Below are positions 27,197-36,256 of a stretch of DNA of 64,000 nucleotides, piece by piece. Below the pieces are notes generated by a model. It did not search any database, was not told where the DNA came from, and was given only the letters and a program-made list of their open reading frames with translations. The translations under genes were made by a program, and so were the position numbers. The stretch covers positions 21,272 to 85,271 of the forward strand of contig JAVXQD010000004.1 in the NCBI GenBank assembly GCA_036644375.1, in the 5' to 3' direction. The stretch comes from CALWZE01 sp036644375 (GTDB lineage: Bacteria > Bacillota > Clostridia > Oscillospirales > Ruminococcaceae). Positions within the stretch are counted from its first letter, which is position 1, and the number at the start of each line of letters is the position of its first letter.

Positions 27197-28653
27197 ATGG
27201 ACGTAATTCTAAACAAAATCAGCGGTATATTATGGAGTTTGCCGCTCGTTATTTTGGTTTTGGGTGCAGGAATTTATTTTTCAATCAGAATGCTCTTCCG
27301 CAATTCCGTTATCTTAAGGAAATGTTTCGCATTATGAGTCAGGGCAATGATACAAAATCAGGTCTATCTCCGGTAAAATCATTTATCTTTACGGCGGCCA
27401 GAACTGTTGGAGTAGGTAATATTGCGGGTATGGCGACAGCAATTTATTTTGGCGGACCCGGTGCTATCTTCTGGCTGTGGATATTGGCTATTTTCGGATC
27501 GGGAGTTGCCCTGATTGAAGCCATTCTTGCCCAAACCTTCCGCGTCATGTCTAATGGAGAGTATCGAGGCGGCCCGGCTTACTACATGGAAAAGGGCATG
27601 AAAAACAAAAAAATCGGAAGAATTTTTGCCATTGTTTATGCGGCTGTAACTTTTATTTCAATGACGTTACTTATGCCGGGAGTGCAGGCGCATTATATCT
27701 CTTACGGTATTTCGGATGCATTTAATGTTCCGGTAGTGCTTGTCGGCGCGATATTTGCGCTGTTGCTCGCGTTTACGATTTTCGGCGGCCTTCGCAGAAT
27801 GGGAAGTACAGTTCAGAAAATCTCCCCATTCATGGCGATTATCTATATTTTGATGTCTATATTTATTATCGGTGCAAATATAGAAAAACTCCCCGCTATT
27901 CTTGCATTGATTTTCAAGTCCGCTTTCGGTGCAGAGCAAATATTTGCAGGTATTACCGGTGCGACAATTTCATGGGGCATCAAACGCGGTGTGTATGCCA
28001 ATGAGGTGGGTCTCGGTACATCGGCTGTCACGGCAGCAGTAGGAGAGGTTTCTCATCCTGCCAAGCAGGGGCTTACAGGCGCGCTTAGTGTGTTCATCGG
28101 AACGTTCTTTGTATGCACGACTTCAGCTATCATGATGCTTATGACAGGCTGCTACAACGTGGTGGACGGAGCCGGCACGATGATTTATGAGGGTCTGCCC
28201 GGCGTTGCTTACGGAAATGCTTTCGTCAGCGCCGCCATTGATTCCGCAATTCCCGGAGTCGGAGCACCGTTTATTGCAATAGCTATTTTGTGCTTTGCTT
28301 TTGTAGCGCTGCTCGCATTTTATCTCTATGCGGAAAGCAATATGATTTATCTGTTCGGCAGCAACAAAATTCTTATAAATATTTTGAAAACAGTATTTAC
28401 TATTTCGGTTTTTATCGGAACTGTTTTGACAGCAAGTACAGTTTGGTCCTTGGGTGATATCGGAAATGCAATGTTCGCGTGGATAAACACAATTTCACTG
28501 TTCTTTGTGGGCGGAATTGGAATTAAGATATTTAAGGACTACGATTCTCAGAAGAAAAAAGGCATAAAAGATCCAATCTTCGATCCGGAGGCGCTCGGAA
28601 TAGATGATGTCGCCGATTGCTGGAAAGAAAAATCAAAACAGCACAAAGAATAA
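27197..28653 (+). pseudogene. Na+:alanine/glycine symporter (AGCS), frameshifted near codon 34
   Basis: The natural start is ATG 27197, with AGGGGGA eight bases upstream. It encodes MDVILNKISGILWSLPLVIL and so on, the normal AGCS N-terminus and first membrane segment. After F34 (27296-27298) this frame runs out of family similarity and stops soon after. The rest of the protein (PQFRYLKEMFRIM onward, then RTVGVGNIAGMA, about ten membrane segments) continues in the neighbouring frame from 27298. One missing C in TTCCG (expected TTCCCG) restores the protein, about 485 residues. This is either a recent inactivating deletion or a sequencing/assembly error. If functional, it imports alanine or glycine with sodium. 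It is divergent from the SHMT-like gene. Confidence 0.85.
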
Positions 28654-28884
28654 TCGAGATAATAAATCAAACATCAATCGGGATTTGCAGATCGCGAAGT
28701 GTTTGAATCGACTTATCACATTCTTTAACTTTGTCATGCTATATCACAGCACATGAAGCGGTAACAATAGAATCGCTTTTTGCCGAGAGCAAAATAATCA
28801 ATCAATTAGTTACATTAAATCGCCGTAACCCACAGATATAGCATAAATATAAAAGTACAATTGCGGACTATTTGTGTAATTTTA

Positions 28885-28913
28885 TTGACATCATTCCATT
28901 CAATGCCTATAGT
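28885..28913 (+). promoter_or_regulatory. promoter of the small HTH gene
   Basis: TTGACA (28885-28890) and TATAGT (28908-28913) are spaced 17 bases. An inverted repeat TAGAC-N12-GTCTA follows at 28912-28933, a possible operator. The remainder of 28654-28959 shows no gene I can support. Confidence 0.68.
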
Positions 28914-28959
28914 AGACTGTAGGTACAATGTCTAATTATGTCATGAAATGAGGAAGTAT

Positions 28960-29178
28960 ATGGAAAAGTATATTTCTGTAGCAGATGCCTCTCGCAAATG
29001 GGGAATCAGTGCGAGGAGAGTATATACACTTTGCGCACAGGGGCGCATTTCGGGTGCTACTCGATTCGTGAGAGTATGGGCAATTCCAACAGATGCGGAA
29101 AAGCCGGCTGATGCCCGCATTAAAAGCGGAAAATATATCGGACATCGGGGAAATAGCACAAAACAAAAATCACATTGA
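28960..29178 (+). CDS. small helix-turn-helix DNA-binding protein
   Basis: A 72-residue protein with a MerR/excisionase-like winged helix: YISVADASRKWGISARRVYTLCA (positions 4-26) contains the helix-turn-helix. The ATG at 28960 is chosen because GAGG lies about six bases upstream; ATG 28948 would add four residues. Small proteins of this type are common in Clostridia, both as mobile-element excisionases and as orphan regulators. No integrase or attachment site is near, so the orphan regulator reading is preferred. A promoter with an inverted repeat lies directly upstream, suggesting self-regulation (inference). Confidence 0.75.
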   Translation: MEKYISVADASRKWGISARRVYTLCAQGRISGATRFVRVWAIPTDAEKPADARIKSGKYIGHRGNSTKQKSH

Positions 29179-29342
29179 ATGAAAAAAGCTCAAACAATCC
29201 GCGCTATTACAGAGAGGCTCGCATAATATCGGAGTTCGATTGCAATGAGAAAATACCATGGCCGGCATTAATGGAGCAGCTCTCGAAAATTCTCGGGCAA
29301 GCTCAATGGATTGAGGGAAATTACAGGAGGTGTGAGGTTTAG
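29175..29342 (+). CDS. possible small protein of 55 residues (TTG start)
   Basis: An open frame begins with TTG overlapping the stop of the HTH gene and ends just before the response regulator gene. The peptide contains RYYREARIISEFD and WPALMEQLSKILGQAQW, with protein-like composition. There is no clear ribosome binding site and no recognised family. It could be a small gene or a remnant. Confidence 0.25.
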   Translation: MNEKSSNNPRYYREARIISEFDCNEKIPWPALMEQLSKILGQAQWIEGNYRRCEV

Positions 29343-29344
29343 TT

Positions 29345-32300
29345 ATGTCATCTTTAAAGACTATTTTGGTAGTTGACGACAGTGCGATTAACAGTGCGAT
29401 TTTATCAAAAATTCTATCCGAAAAATATACTGTGCTCACGGCAGAAAACGGAGCGATTGCGCTTGAGCTGCTTGCTGAGCCGGCACATGAAATTGCCGCT
29501 GTAATGCTTGACCTCAACATGCCGGTCATGGATGGATATTCTGTTTTAGAGTCAATTCAAAATGACGAGCGATATAGCAACTTGCCTGTTTTGGTGACAA
29601 CGGACAGTAATAACAATGAGAGTGAAATAAAAGCGTTGACTCTTGGGGCGTGGGATTTTGTCACAAAGCCATATAACCCTCAAATAATCATGTTCAGATT
29701 GAAAAACGCAATCGACAGAAGCCAGCTGTCTGCACTTAATCAGTTGAGATACTTGGCGGAATATGATGTGCTCACGGGAATTTTCAATAAAACGAAATTC
29801 TTCGAGGAAACGCGGAAAGCGATAGATTCATGCCGGGACAAAACATTTGCATTTCTTCGTTTTGATGTGGATCGCTTTCAGTTGGTAAATTCATTTTTCG
29901 GTACAGCAGAGGGCGATAAGCTGCTTGTGTATATTGCCAAACACCTGAAAAGAGAAGCTGAAATCTTCGAAAAAGCAAGCTATGGCAGAATAGAGTCGGA
30001 TGTTTTTTGCTTATGTATGCCTTACGAAAAATCAAAGGTTGAAAATATTATTCATCATTCGAAAAAGGTGCTTGCAAAATATAATCCAAATTACGATGTT
30101 GTTCCGTCTATAGGTATTTATATAATTGAAGACACCACTATCTCGGTTGAAGAAATGTACAACAGAGCAACTCTTGCGGCAAAAAAATGCAAGGGAAATT
30201 ATGTGGAATACTATGCTTATTATAACAAAAACATGAGCATGGCGCTTGCATTGGAGCAAGAGATAACCAACGATATGAATATTGCGTTGGAAAGCGGACA
30301 ATTTGAAATATATATGCAGCCCAAATATAATATTCACACAAATATGCCGTGCGGAGCAGAGGCATTGGTCAGATGGAATCATCCGGAAAAAGGGATGCTT
30401 TTGCCGGGTGAATTTATACCTGTGTTTGAACGAAATGGTTTTATTACAAAGCTTGACTATTATGTATGGGAACAGACCTGTAAATGTCTTCATGAGTGGA
30501 GACTGCGCGAGGTGTTTACACATTACCCTGTTTCGGTAAATGTATCCCGCGTCAATCTCTATAACCCTCAGCTGGTGGACACCCTTCTTGAGCTTGTCGA
30601 CAGATATCAGCTTGAGCCTGCGCTTCTGAATTTGGAGCTGACCGAAAGTGCATATACCGATAATCCAACAGCCATGAAAAACGTGACAAACAGGCTGCAA
30701 AGCCATGGATTTGTCATTATGATGGACGATTTCGGAAGCGGATATTCTTCTCTCAGTCTTTTAAAGGATATCTCGGTTGACATTTTAAAAATAGACATGC
30801 GATTTTTGATTGACAGCGGGGTTTCGGGGCGTGGGGAAAATATCATAGCATCTGTAATACGCATGGCAAAATGGCTGAATATTCCTGTTATTGCGGAGGG
30901 AGCCGAAACAGCAGAGCAGGTGAATTTCTTAAGAAGCGTTGGCTGTGACTATGCTCAGGGTTACTATTATGCGCGTCCGATGCCGATTTCGGAATACGAA
31001 CAGCTATGCGTCAGCAATTCATTAGACGGTAAATTGGTCGCAGGTGAGGACCAGAGCAGCTATTTCGGAAATGACATGTTTTCTTTAAATCAAGAGATGA
31101 AGCTGCTGTTTAGCAATGCGCTGCAGCCGGCGGTGATTTATGAATTCAGGGATGATCAGATTGAAATAATTCGGGTGAACGAAGCTTATTATGTGCTGCT
31201 CGGACATGACGATATGCTGATGAAGTCGGCGGATATGCTGAGTTTCGTCGAGGAGGGGTACAGGGATACTCTGTTAAATACCTTTCGTGCCTGCGTTCAA
31301 ATGCATGTAGCAGCAGAGTGTGAGTATATGCGGCGGGGAAAAAGCGGGATGCCGATATGGATTCATGCAAAGCTCAGCTATGCATCCATGGTAGGCGATA
31401 AGAACATTATAATCGGAGAATTAACCGATATTACAATGCGCAAAGAGCTTGATTCTGAGCTTCAAAAATACAGGGAAACATTGCTGTCCGTCGGAAATAA
31501 TTCGCATACTGTGCTTATTGTGGATGGTGCGGACAGCAACAGAACGGCCTTGAAAAAAATATTGCAGTCCGAATTTGCTTTTTACGAAGCAAAAAACGGA
31601 GAAGAGGCAATAAGCATACTGAGGGATAAGCAAAATCAAATAGACCTTATTTTGCTGGATATCAGTACGCCTGCCATGGGCGGCACGGAATTTTTGAAGT
31701 ACAAAAGCAACATTCCGTCACTTGATGGGATACCTGTAATAACGATAACCTCCGATGAAAGTCCGGCACAGCAGATAAGCTCGTTCGCGCTGGGAGCTAA
31801 CGATTATATAATCAAACCATTTATTCCTGAGGTTGTAGTTCGCCGTGTCAGCAATGTGCTGGAGGCAAATCATCGATATAAGGAAATGGTAAAAGAATAC
31901 AACACAATGTCGGCGCAGATAAAAACAGATTTGATGACCGGGCTTATCAATCGTGTCAGTGCCGAGGAGATGATTTCTCGGTATTTGAACAGAACATCAA
32001 AGACCTGTGCGATGCTGATGATTGACATTGACAATTTTAAAAAGATAAATGATTCCAACGGTCACAATTACGGCGATAAGGTTATCTGTGCAGTGGCGAA
32101 AAAACTTAGTTCTTTTTTCAGAAAAGAGGATATTGTCGCGCGCATGGGCGGAGATGAGCTGGCAGTTTTTGTCGGTGATATATCGAATATAGAGGTTTTG
32201 GAGAGCAAGGCACATCGGGTTTGCGAGAGCATGTCCGGGATGATGATTGACGGAGAACACGCGGACATTACCTGTTCGATCGGCATTGCGATTTCATCTG

Positions 32301-32428
32301 ATCAGGCACAGACCTTTGAAGCGCTTTACAAAAATGCAGATAAGGCTTTATACAGCGCAAAATGCAATGGCAGAAATAAGGTTTCAATATACGTCGAGAA
32401 ACAGTTCGACACCTCAATCGCAAAATGA
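29345..32428 (+). CDS. REC-GGDEF-EAL-PAS-REC-GGDEF cyclic-di-GMP enzyme
   Basis: A 1027-residue cytoplasmic protein with two receiver/GGDEF units around an EAL domain. REC1 (about 1-125) has acceptor D56. GGDEF1 (about 135-295) is dead: its signature reads GRIESDVF (from 214). EAL (about 300-555) keeps E339-AL, ELTES, DDFGSGYSSL, KID and AEGAET, so phosphodiesterase activity is likely. A PAS-like region (about 585-705) leads to REC2 (about 715-835, motif ILLDIST) and GGDEF2 with G935-GDEL. The last has leucine for phenylalanine but keeps the catalytic residues. It may both make and break c-di-GMP. AGGAGGTG precedes the ATG. It is followed by a PAS fragment and a hybrid kinase, a probable phospho-donor. 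Confidence 0.92.
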   Translation: MSSLKTILVVDDSAINSAILSKILSEKYTVLTAENGAIALELLAEPAHEIAAVMLDLNMPVMDGYSVLESIQNDERYSNLPVLVTTDSNNNESEIKALTLGAWDFVTKPYNPQIIMFRLKNAIDRSQLSALNQLRYLAEYDVLTGIFNKTKFFEETRKAIDSCRDKTFAFLRFDVDRFQLVNSFFGTAEGDKLLVYIAKHLKREAEIFEKASYGRIESDVFCLCMPYEKSKVENIIHHSKKVLAKYNPNYDVVPSIGIYIIEDTTISVEEMYNRATLAAKKCKGNYVEYYAYYNKNMSMALALEQEITNDMNIALESGQFEIYMQPKYNIHTNMPCGAEALVRWNHPEKGMLLPGEFIPVFERNGFITKLDYYVWEQTCKCLHEWRLREVFTHYPVSVNVSRVNLYNPQLVDTLLELVDRYQLEPALLNLELTESAYTDNPTAMKNVTNRLQSHGFVIMMDDFGSGYSSLSLLKDISVDILKIDMRFLIDSGVSGRGENIIASVIRMAKWLNIPVIAEGAETAEQVNFLRSVGCDYAQGYYYARPMPISEYEQLCVSNSLDGKLVAGEDQSSYFGNDMFSLNQEMKLLFSNALQPAVIYEFRDDQIEIIRVNEAYYVLLGHDDMLMKSADMLSFVEEGYRDTLLNTFRACVQMHVAAECEYMRRGKSGMPIWIHAKLSYASMVGDKNIIIGELTDITMRKELDSELQKYRETLLSVGNNSHTVLIVDGADSNRTALKKILQSEFAFYEAKNGEEAISILRDKQNQIDLILLDISTPAMGGTEFLKYKSNIPSLDGIPVITITSDESPAQQISSFALGANDYIIKPFIPEVVVRRVSNVLEANHRYKEMVKEYNTMSAQIKTDLMTGLINRVSAEEMISRYLNRTSKTCAMLMIDIDNFKKINDSNGHNYGDKVICAVAKKLSSFFRKEDIVARMGGDELAVFVGDISNIEVLESKAHRVCESMSGMMIDGEHADITCSIGIAISSDQAQTFEALYKNADKALYSAKCNGRNKVSIYVEKQFDTSIAK

Positions 32429-32610
32429 ATCATTCAGGTGAATTTTGTTCACTGCATAAAATGTTTGAAGGCAGTGTGTACACAAGATCGGTTAATCTGT
32501 CCAATACGTCAAAGACCTTTTTGATGAGAGGAAAGAATATAAGCCGATACGGTACTATTGTTAATTTGGAAGTTGCGGTGGATGTAACGGATATTAAAAC
32601 AAAAGCTTGA
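32425..32610 (+). pseudogene. PAS-domain fragment (61 residues)
   Basis: The frame starts with ATG overlapping the preceding stop as ATGA. The second half, FLMRGKNISRYGTIVNLEVA followed by VDVTDIKTKA, matches the C-terminal beta strands and VDVT-K exit of a PAS domain. The N-terminal half of such a domain is missing. It is either a truncated leftover of a larger sensor or a very small PAS protein translated by coupling. Confidence 0.5.
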
Positions 32611-32631
32611 AATGTGAGGAGACTGTAAAGC

Positions 32632-35600
32632 ATGGGTGAGAAGTTTGCGAAAGAGTGCACAAAAGCGCAGGAAAGCTGTTTTAAAATAGACGATATTACA
32701 ATTTCAATATTAAAATACTGTAATATTCAGTATTGGACATATAATCCGATCAGCAATGAGGGCGTGTCGGGCTTGAATGCCATGCATGAACTTGGAACTT
32801 TAAAAGTATGGAACGATTTTCCGCAAAGTATGATTGACATGGGGCTGATTCACAATAGCAGTGCGGATGAATGGCTTCGCATGCACGAGTGTATTCGCCG
32901 TGGAGATGCGGAGATTGCAGGCGAAATACTGGTGATTGAGCACGGTATTCCAATCTGGAAAAGAATTCAATACCACACGGCTTTTGATGAGGATGGCAAT
33001 CCGATGAGCGCAACGGGTATTGCCGAAAGCATAAGTGACTATAAGGATCTCGCGGAAAATTATGCAAGTGCAGTTAAGCAATGCGGAATCACTTTTTGGA
33101 TGCTGGATATAGCAAACAGAGTCATCTACGATCTGCACAATGCTACACATATTAAAGCCTTTAATGGCGTAACCACAATTTTAAACGTACCTGATGTTTT
33201 TGCAAATAGCACAAGCTCGCTTCATCCGGATGACGTTGGGGCGTTCTTTGAAATGTTCGAAAGAGTCTTTAATGGTGATAAGACTGCAAAAAGCATAGGC
33301 CGCTGGTGGAATGAAGACCATGAGACATGGTGGTGGTATGAAATTGCCTATACGACCATAAGCTACGAGGACGGAAAGCCGCTTAAGGCAATCGGGACTG
33401 CAATTGATATCACCGAACGAAAAAGGTTGGAGGAGCGCTACGCGGAAGAATTCAAATGGAGAAAAGTTCACAATCGGGATGTTATAGGCTCCTTTAAAAT
33501 GAATTTGACGCAAAATACCTGCGGCGATGGGCAGGGCAACAACCCGATTATTTTGGGATTTCAGGGCGATGGTACCGTCGACAGCTTTTTTAAGCGTGAA
33601 TATGCAACTCACATGGATGAGAAGGAGCTTGAAAGGTACAAAAGAATCTTTAACAGAGAAAATTTGATCAAAAGCTTCCAGAACGGAAAATCAAGCTTAT
33701 TTGAGGAGGCATATGTAAATTTCGGCGGGAAAAATTTGATGTGGATTAAAATCGAGCTGGACATGTTCCTGAATCCGCAAAGCGGGGATATCGAAGCCTA
33801 TATTTACGCGCTGGATATCGACCAAAAGAAGATTGCATATGCCCTTGTGGATTCGGTTGTTAACATGGACTATGACTATTTGGCGCTGATAGATGCCGAT
33901 AACGATGAATATACCATCTATTCAAAATCGGAGGGAAAAACTCCGCTGCCGTCATTTCACGGAAGCAATTATGAAAAAGAAATTTCGAACTATGCACAGC
34001 AATTTTTGGAAGAAGATGAAGTTGAGCGATATATTCGCGAAATGTCCTATTCAAATCTTTTTGAGCAACTGAAAAATCAAGATGTTTATACGACCTATTT
34101 TCGTGTAAAAGAATTTGATGGAAGTGCCGGTCGGAAAAAAATTCAGTTTTCTTATCTTGATAAGTCCAGAAAGAGAATTATTTTGACGCGAACCGATATT
34201 ACCGAAATTTATAACGAAGAGCAGCGCAAAAACGAGGCGTTAAAAGATGCGCTTCTGTCGGCACAGCAGGCAAACGCCGCAAAATCGGAATTTCTCTCAC
34301 GTATGAGCCACGAAATCAGAACACCGATGAATACAATTATAGGTATGTCAACCTTGGCTGCAAGCTGTGTAAATGACCCGGAACAGGTGTCTTCATATCT
34401 CTCAAAGGTAGGACTTTCTGCAAGATTTTTGCTTTCCCTGATTAATGACATACTGGACATGTCAAGAATCGAAAGCGGGAAGGTTCTAATCAGAAATGCA
34501 AAAATTCCATTTGAGGAGTTTATTAACGGAATTAACAGTATCTGTTATGCTCAGGCACAGGAAAAGGGTGTGGAATATGACACCCTAATTACGAGCTTCA
34601 CCGAGGAGGAATATATTGGCGACGCGATGAAACTGCAGCAGGTGCTCATCAATATTATCGCAAATGCCATTAAGTTTACGGAGCCCGGCGGAAAGGTGCA
34701 GTTTATAATTCATCAGGAAAAAATTTGCAAGGACGAGGCTCTGATGAAATTCACGGTGAACGATACGGGTATAGGCATTAGCGAAAGCTTTTTGTCAAAG
34801 CTTTTCAATCCCTTTGAACAGGCTCGTACAGGTTCGACCACTCCTTATGGAGGAACCGGACTGGGACTTGCCATCTGTAAAAATCTGATTGACTTGATGG
34901 GCGGAAAGATAGTGGTCAACAGCATTGAGGGTGTCGGAAGCGAATTTGTGGTCGAAATCAAGCTTGGAATTGCAGAGGAGAGCAAACAGTCGGCAAAGCG
35001 AAAATTGAATGTGAGTCTTGAAAACCTAAAAGCACTCATTGTCGATGATGATATAATAATCTGTCGGCACACAAAGCAGGTGCTGTGCAATATGCATATG
35101 AAGGCTGAATTTGCGATTTCTGGTATAAAAGCGATAGAAGCCGTGCGGAAAAAATATGAAAAAAATGAAAGCTACGATATAATTCTCGTGGATTGGAAGA
35201 TGCCGGATATGGACGGTATTGAAACCACGCGCGAAATACGAAAAATTGTCGGGCCGGAAGTCACCATTATAATAATGACAGCCTATGATTGGGCGGCAAT
35301 TGAAGTGGATGCGAAGCAGGCAGGGGTGAATATGCTTATTTCCAAGCCGCTGTTCAAGGCGTCTCTCTGCTCTGCTTTTGAGAAAATCTACCTTGATAAG
35401 GAATGTCGAGAAAGCCAAACAGAATATCAGGATTATGACTTTTCAGGGAAAAGAGTTCTTCTTGTGGAAGACCATTTGCTCAACATTGAGGTGGCAAAAA
35501 AAATGTTGAATGCAAAGAATATGGAGGTCGAAATTGCGGAAAACGGGTTGCGTGCAATTGAAATATTTGCGCAAAAGGACGACAACTATTACAGTTTGAT

Positions 35601-35841
35601 TCTTATGGATATTCGAATGCCCGTGATGGACGGACTTACTGCGGCAAAATCAATACGGCAGATGCTTAAGGCGGATGCAAAAACAATTCCGATTATTGCA
35701 ATGACCGCAAATGCATTTGATGAGGATATCGAGGAAACAAAGGCTGCCGGAATGAATGCGCATTTGGCTAAGCCCATAGAGCCGTCGGCCTTTTATCAGA
35801 CAATACAGCATTTTCTGAATGTGAGCGAAGGAAAAATGTAA
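32632..35841 (+). CDS. PAS-rich hybrid sensor histidine kinase with two receiver domains
   Basis: A 1069-residue soluble hybrid kinase. Three PAS-like regions (about 15-140, 145-270, 280-400) have WxR and DITERK exits. A further sensory segment leads to HisKA with H560 in SRMSHEIRTPMN, and a HATPase domain with NAIKF, DTGIGI and GTGLGLAI. Two C-terminal receivers follow with acceptor aspartates in VDWKMPDMDG and LMDIRMPVMDG. No membrane segment is visible. The order fits a phosphorelay that could feed the two receivers of the upstream GGDEF/EAL protein (inference). The signal is unknown. Confidence 0.93.
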   Translation: MGEKFAKECTKAQESCFKIDDITISILKYCNIQYWTYNPISNEGVSGLNAMHELGTLKVWNDFPQSMIDMGLIHNSSADEWLRMHECIRRGDAEIAGEILVIEHGIPIWKRIQYHTAFDEDGNPMSATGIAESISDYKDLAENYASAVKQCGITFWMLDIANRVIYDLHNATHIKAFNGVTTILNVPDVFANSTSSLHPDDVGAFFEMFERVFNGDKTAKSIGRWWNEDHETWWWYEIAYTTISYEDGKPLKAIGTAIDITERKRLEERYAEEFKWRKVHNRDVIGSFKMNLTQNTCGDGQGNNPIILGFQGDGTVDSFFKREYATHMDEKELERYKRIFNRENLIKSFQNGKSSLFEEAYVNFGGKNLMWIKIELDMFLNPQSGDIEAYIYALDIDQKKIAYALVDSVVNMDYDYLALIDADNDEYTIYSKSEGKTPLPSFHGSNYEKEISNYAQQFLEEDEVERYIREMSYSNLFEQLKNQDVYTTYFRVKEFDGSAGRKKIQFSYLDKSRKRIILTRTDITEIYNEEQRKNEALKDALLSAQQANAAKSEFLSRMSHEIRTPMNTIIGMSTLAASCVNDPEQVSSYLSKVGLSARFLLSLINDILDMSRIESGKVLIRNAKIPFEEFINGINSICYAQAQEKGVEYDTLITSFTEEEYIGDAMKLQQVLINIIANAIKFTEPGGKVQFIIHQEKICKDEALMKFTVNDTGIGISESFLSKLFNPFEQARTGSTTPYGGTGLGLAICKNLIDLMGGKIVVNSIEGVGSEFVVEIKLGIAEESKQSAKRKLNVSLENLKALIVDDDIIICRHTKQVLCNMHMKAEFAISGIKAIEAVRKKYEKNESYDIILVDWKMPDMDGIETTREIRKIVGPEVTIIIMTAYDWAAIEVDAKQAGVNMLISKPLFKASLCSAFEKIYLDKECRESQTEYQDYDFSGKRVLLVEDHLLNIEVAKKMLNAKNMEVEIAENGLRAIEIFAQKDDNYYSLILMDIRMPVMDGLTAAKSIRQMLKADAKTIPIIAMTANAFDEDIEETKAAGMNAHLAKPIEPSAFYQTIQHFLNVSEGKM

Positions 35842-35951
35842 AGAGATCAGCAAAAGTTATTATGTTTGCCGACAGAGCGGTGCAGACACACCTGCTTTGT
35901 CGGTATTTAGTGCGTCACAAGAAAACTGCGTGAAAAATGGATTGAGACACA

Positions 35952-35976
35952 ATGCATTTTCTATAGCAAAATGCAT
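35952..35976. repeat. perfect 9-bp inverted repeat
   Basis: ATGCATTTT-CTATAGC-AAAATGCAT lies in the gene-free stretch 35842-36256 between the hybrid kinase and pyk. No T run follows it on either strand, so its role is unclear. Confidence 0.55.
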
Positions 35977-36000
35977 AAAAAAACAGCTCTCATATTACAA

Positions 36001-36049
36001 AAAACACTTGGAATCAGACTTTAACAGTCCGGAATCAAGTGCTTTTTTG
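36001..36049. terminator. probable bidirectional terminator between hybrid kinase and pyk
   Basis: CACTTG (36005-36010) pairs with CAAGTG (36036-36041), and GACT with AGTC further in, around a TTAAC loop. An A run lies before and a T run after, so it can serve both converging genes. Confidence 0.65.
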
Positions 36050-36206
36050 TGCGATATATTTTTACAGGGCTATTGTGTCTAAGCCCCTTTAACAAGCGTA
36101 TATTCAGAACATTTTCCAACCGATTCGCAAGCTGCTTCTGTGTCGGCCTGTGCTCCTCACGCTTTGTGCAGGCGATCTTCACAAACTGACTTGCCATATT
36201 TCTCAA
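36021..36206 (-). CDS. unidentified small frame, possible gene remnant
   Basis: A 61-codon frame whose protein (MASQFVKIACTKREEHRP, then TQKQLANRLENVLNI) has natural composition and a helix-turn-helix-like TQKQLANRL. I recognise no family. Its 3' part overlaps the terminator-like hairpin, so it may be the truncated end of a lost gene. Confidence 0.25.
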   Translation of the reverse strand: MRNMASQFVKIACTKREEHRPTQKQLANRLENVLNIRLLKGLRHNSPVKIYRTKKHLIPDC

Positions 36207-36256
36207 CTATATAAAATGTTGGGTTATCCTGTATTCGCTACAGATTCACATTGCCG

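Noticed and set aside
26991..27206. A 71-codon frame on the + strand between glyA and the symporter
   Set aside because: It overlaps the true symporter start, has no ribosome binding site, and lies in a region with promoter signals.
28660..28740. Minus-strand protein-like end (KVKECDKSIQTLRDLQIPID)
   Set aside because: A stop codon lies directly upstream and no start or family can be found; too short to call a gene.
28948..29178. Small HTH gene as an excisionase of an integrated element
   Set aside because: No integrase, direct-repeat attachment sites or other mobile genes occur nearby.
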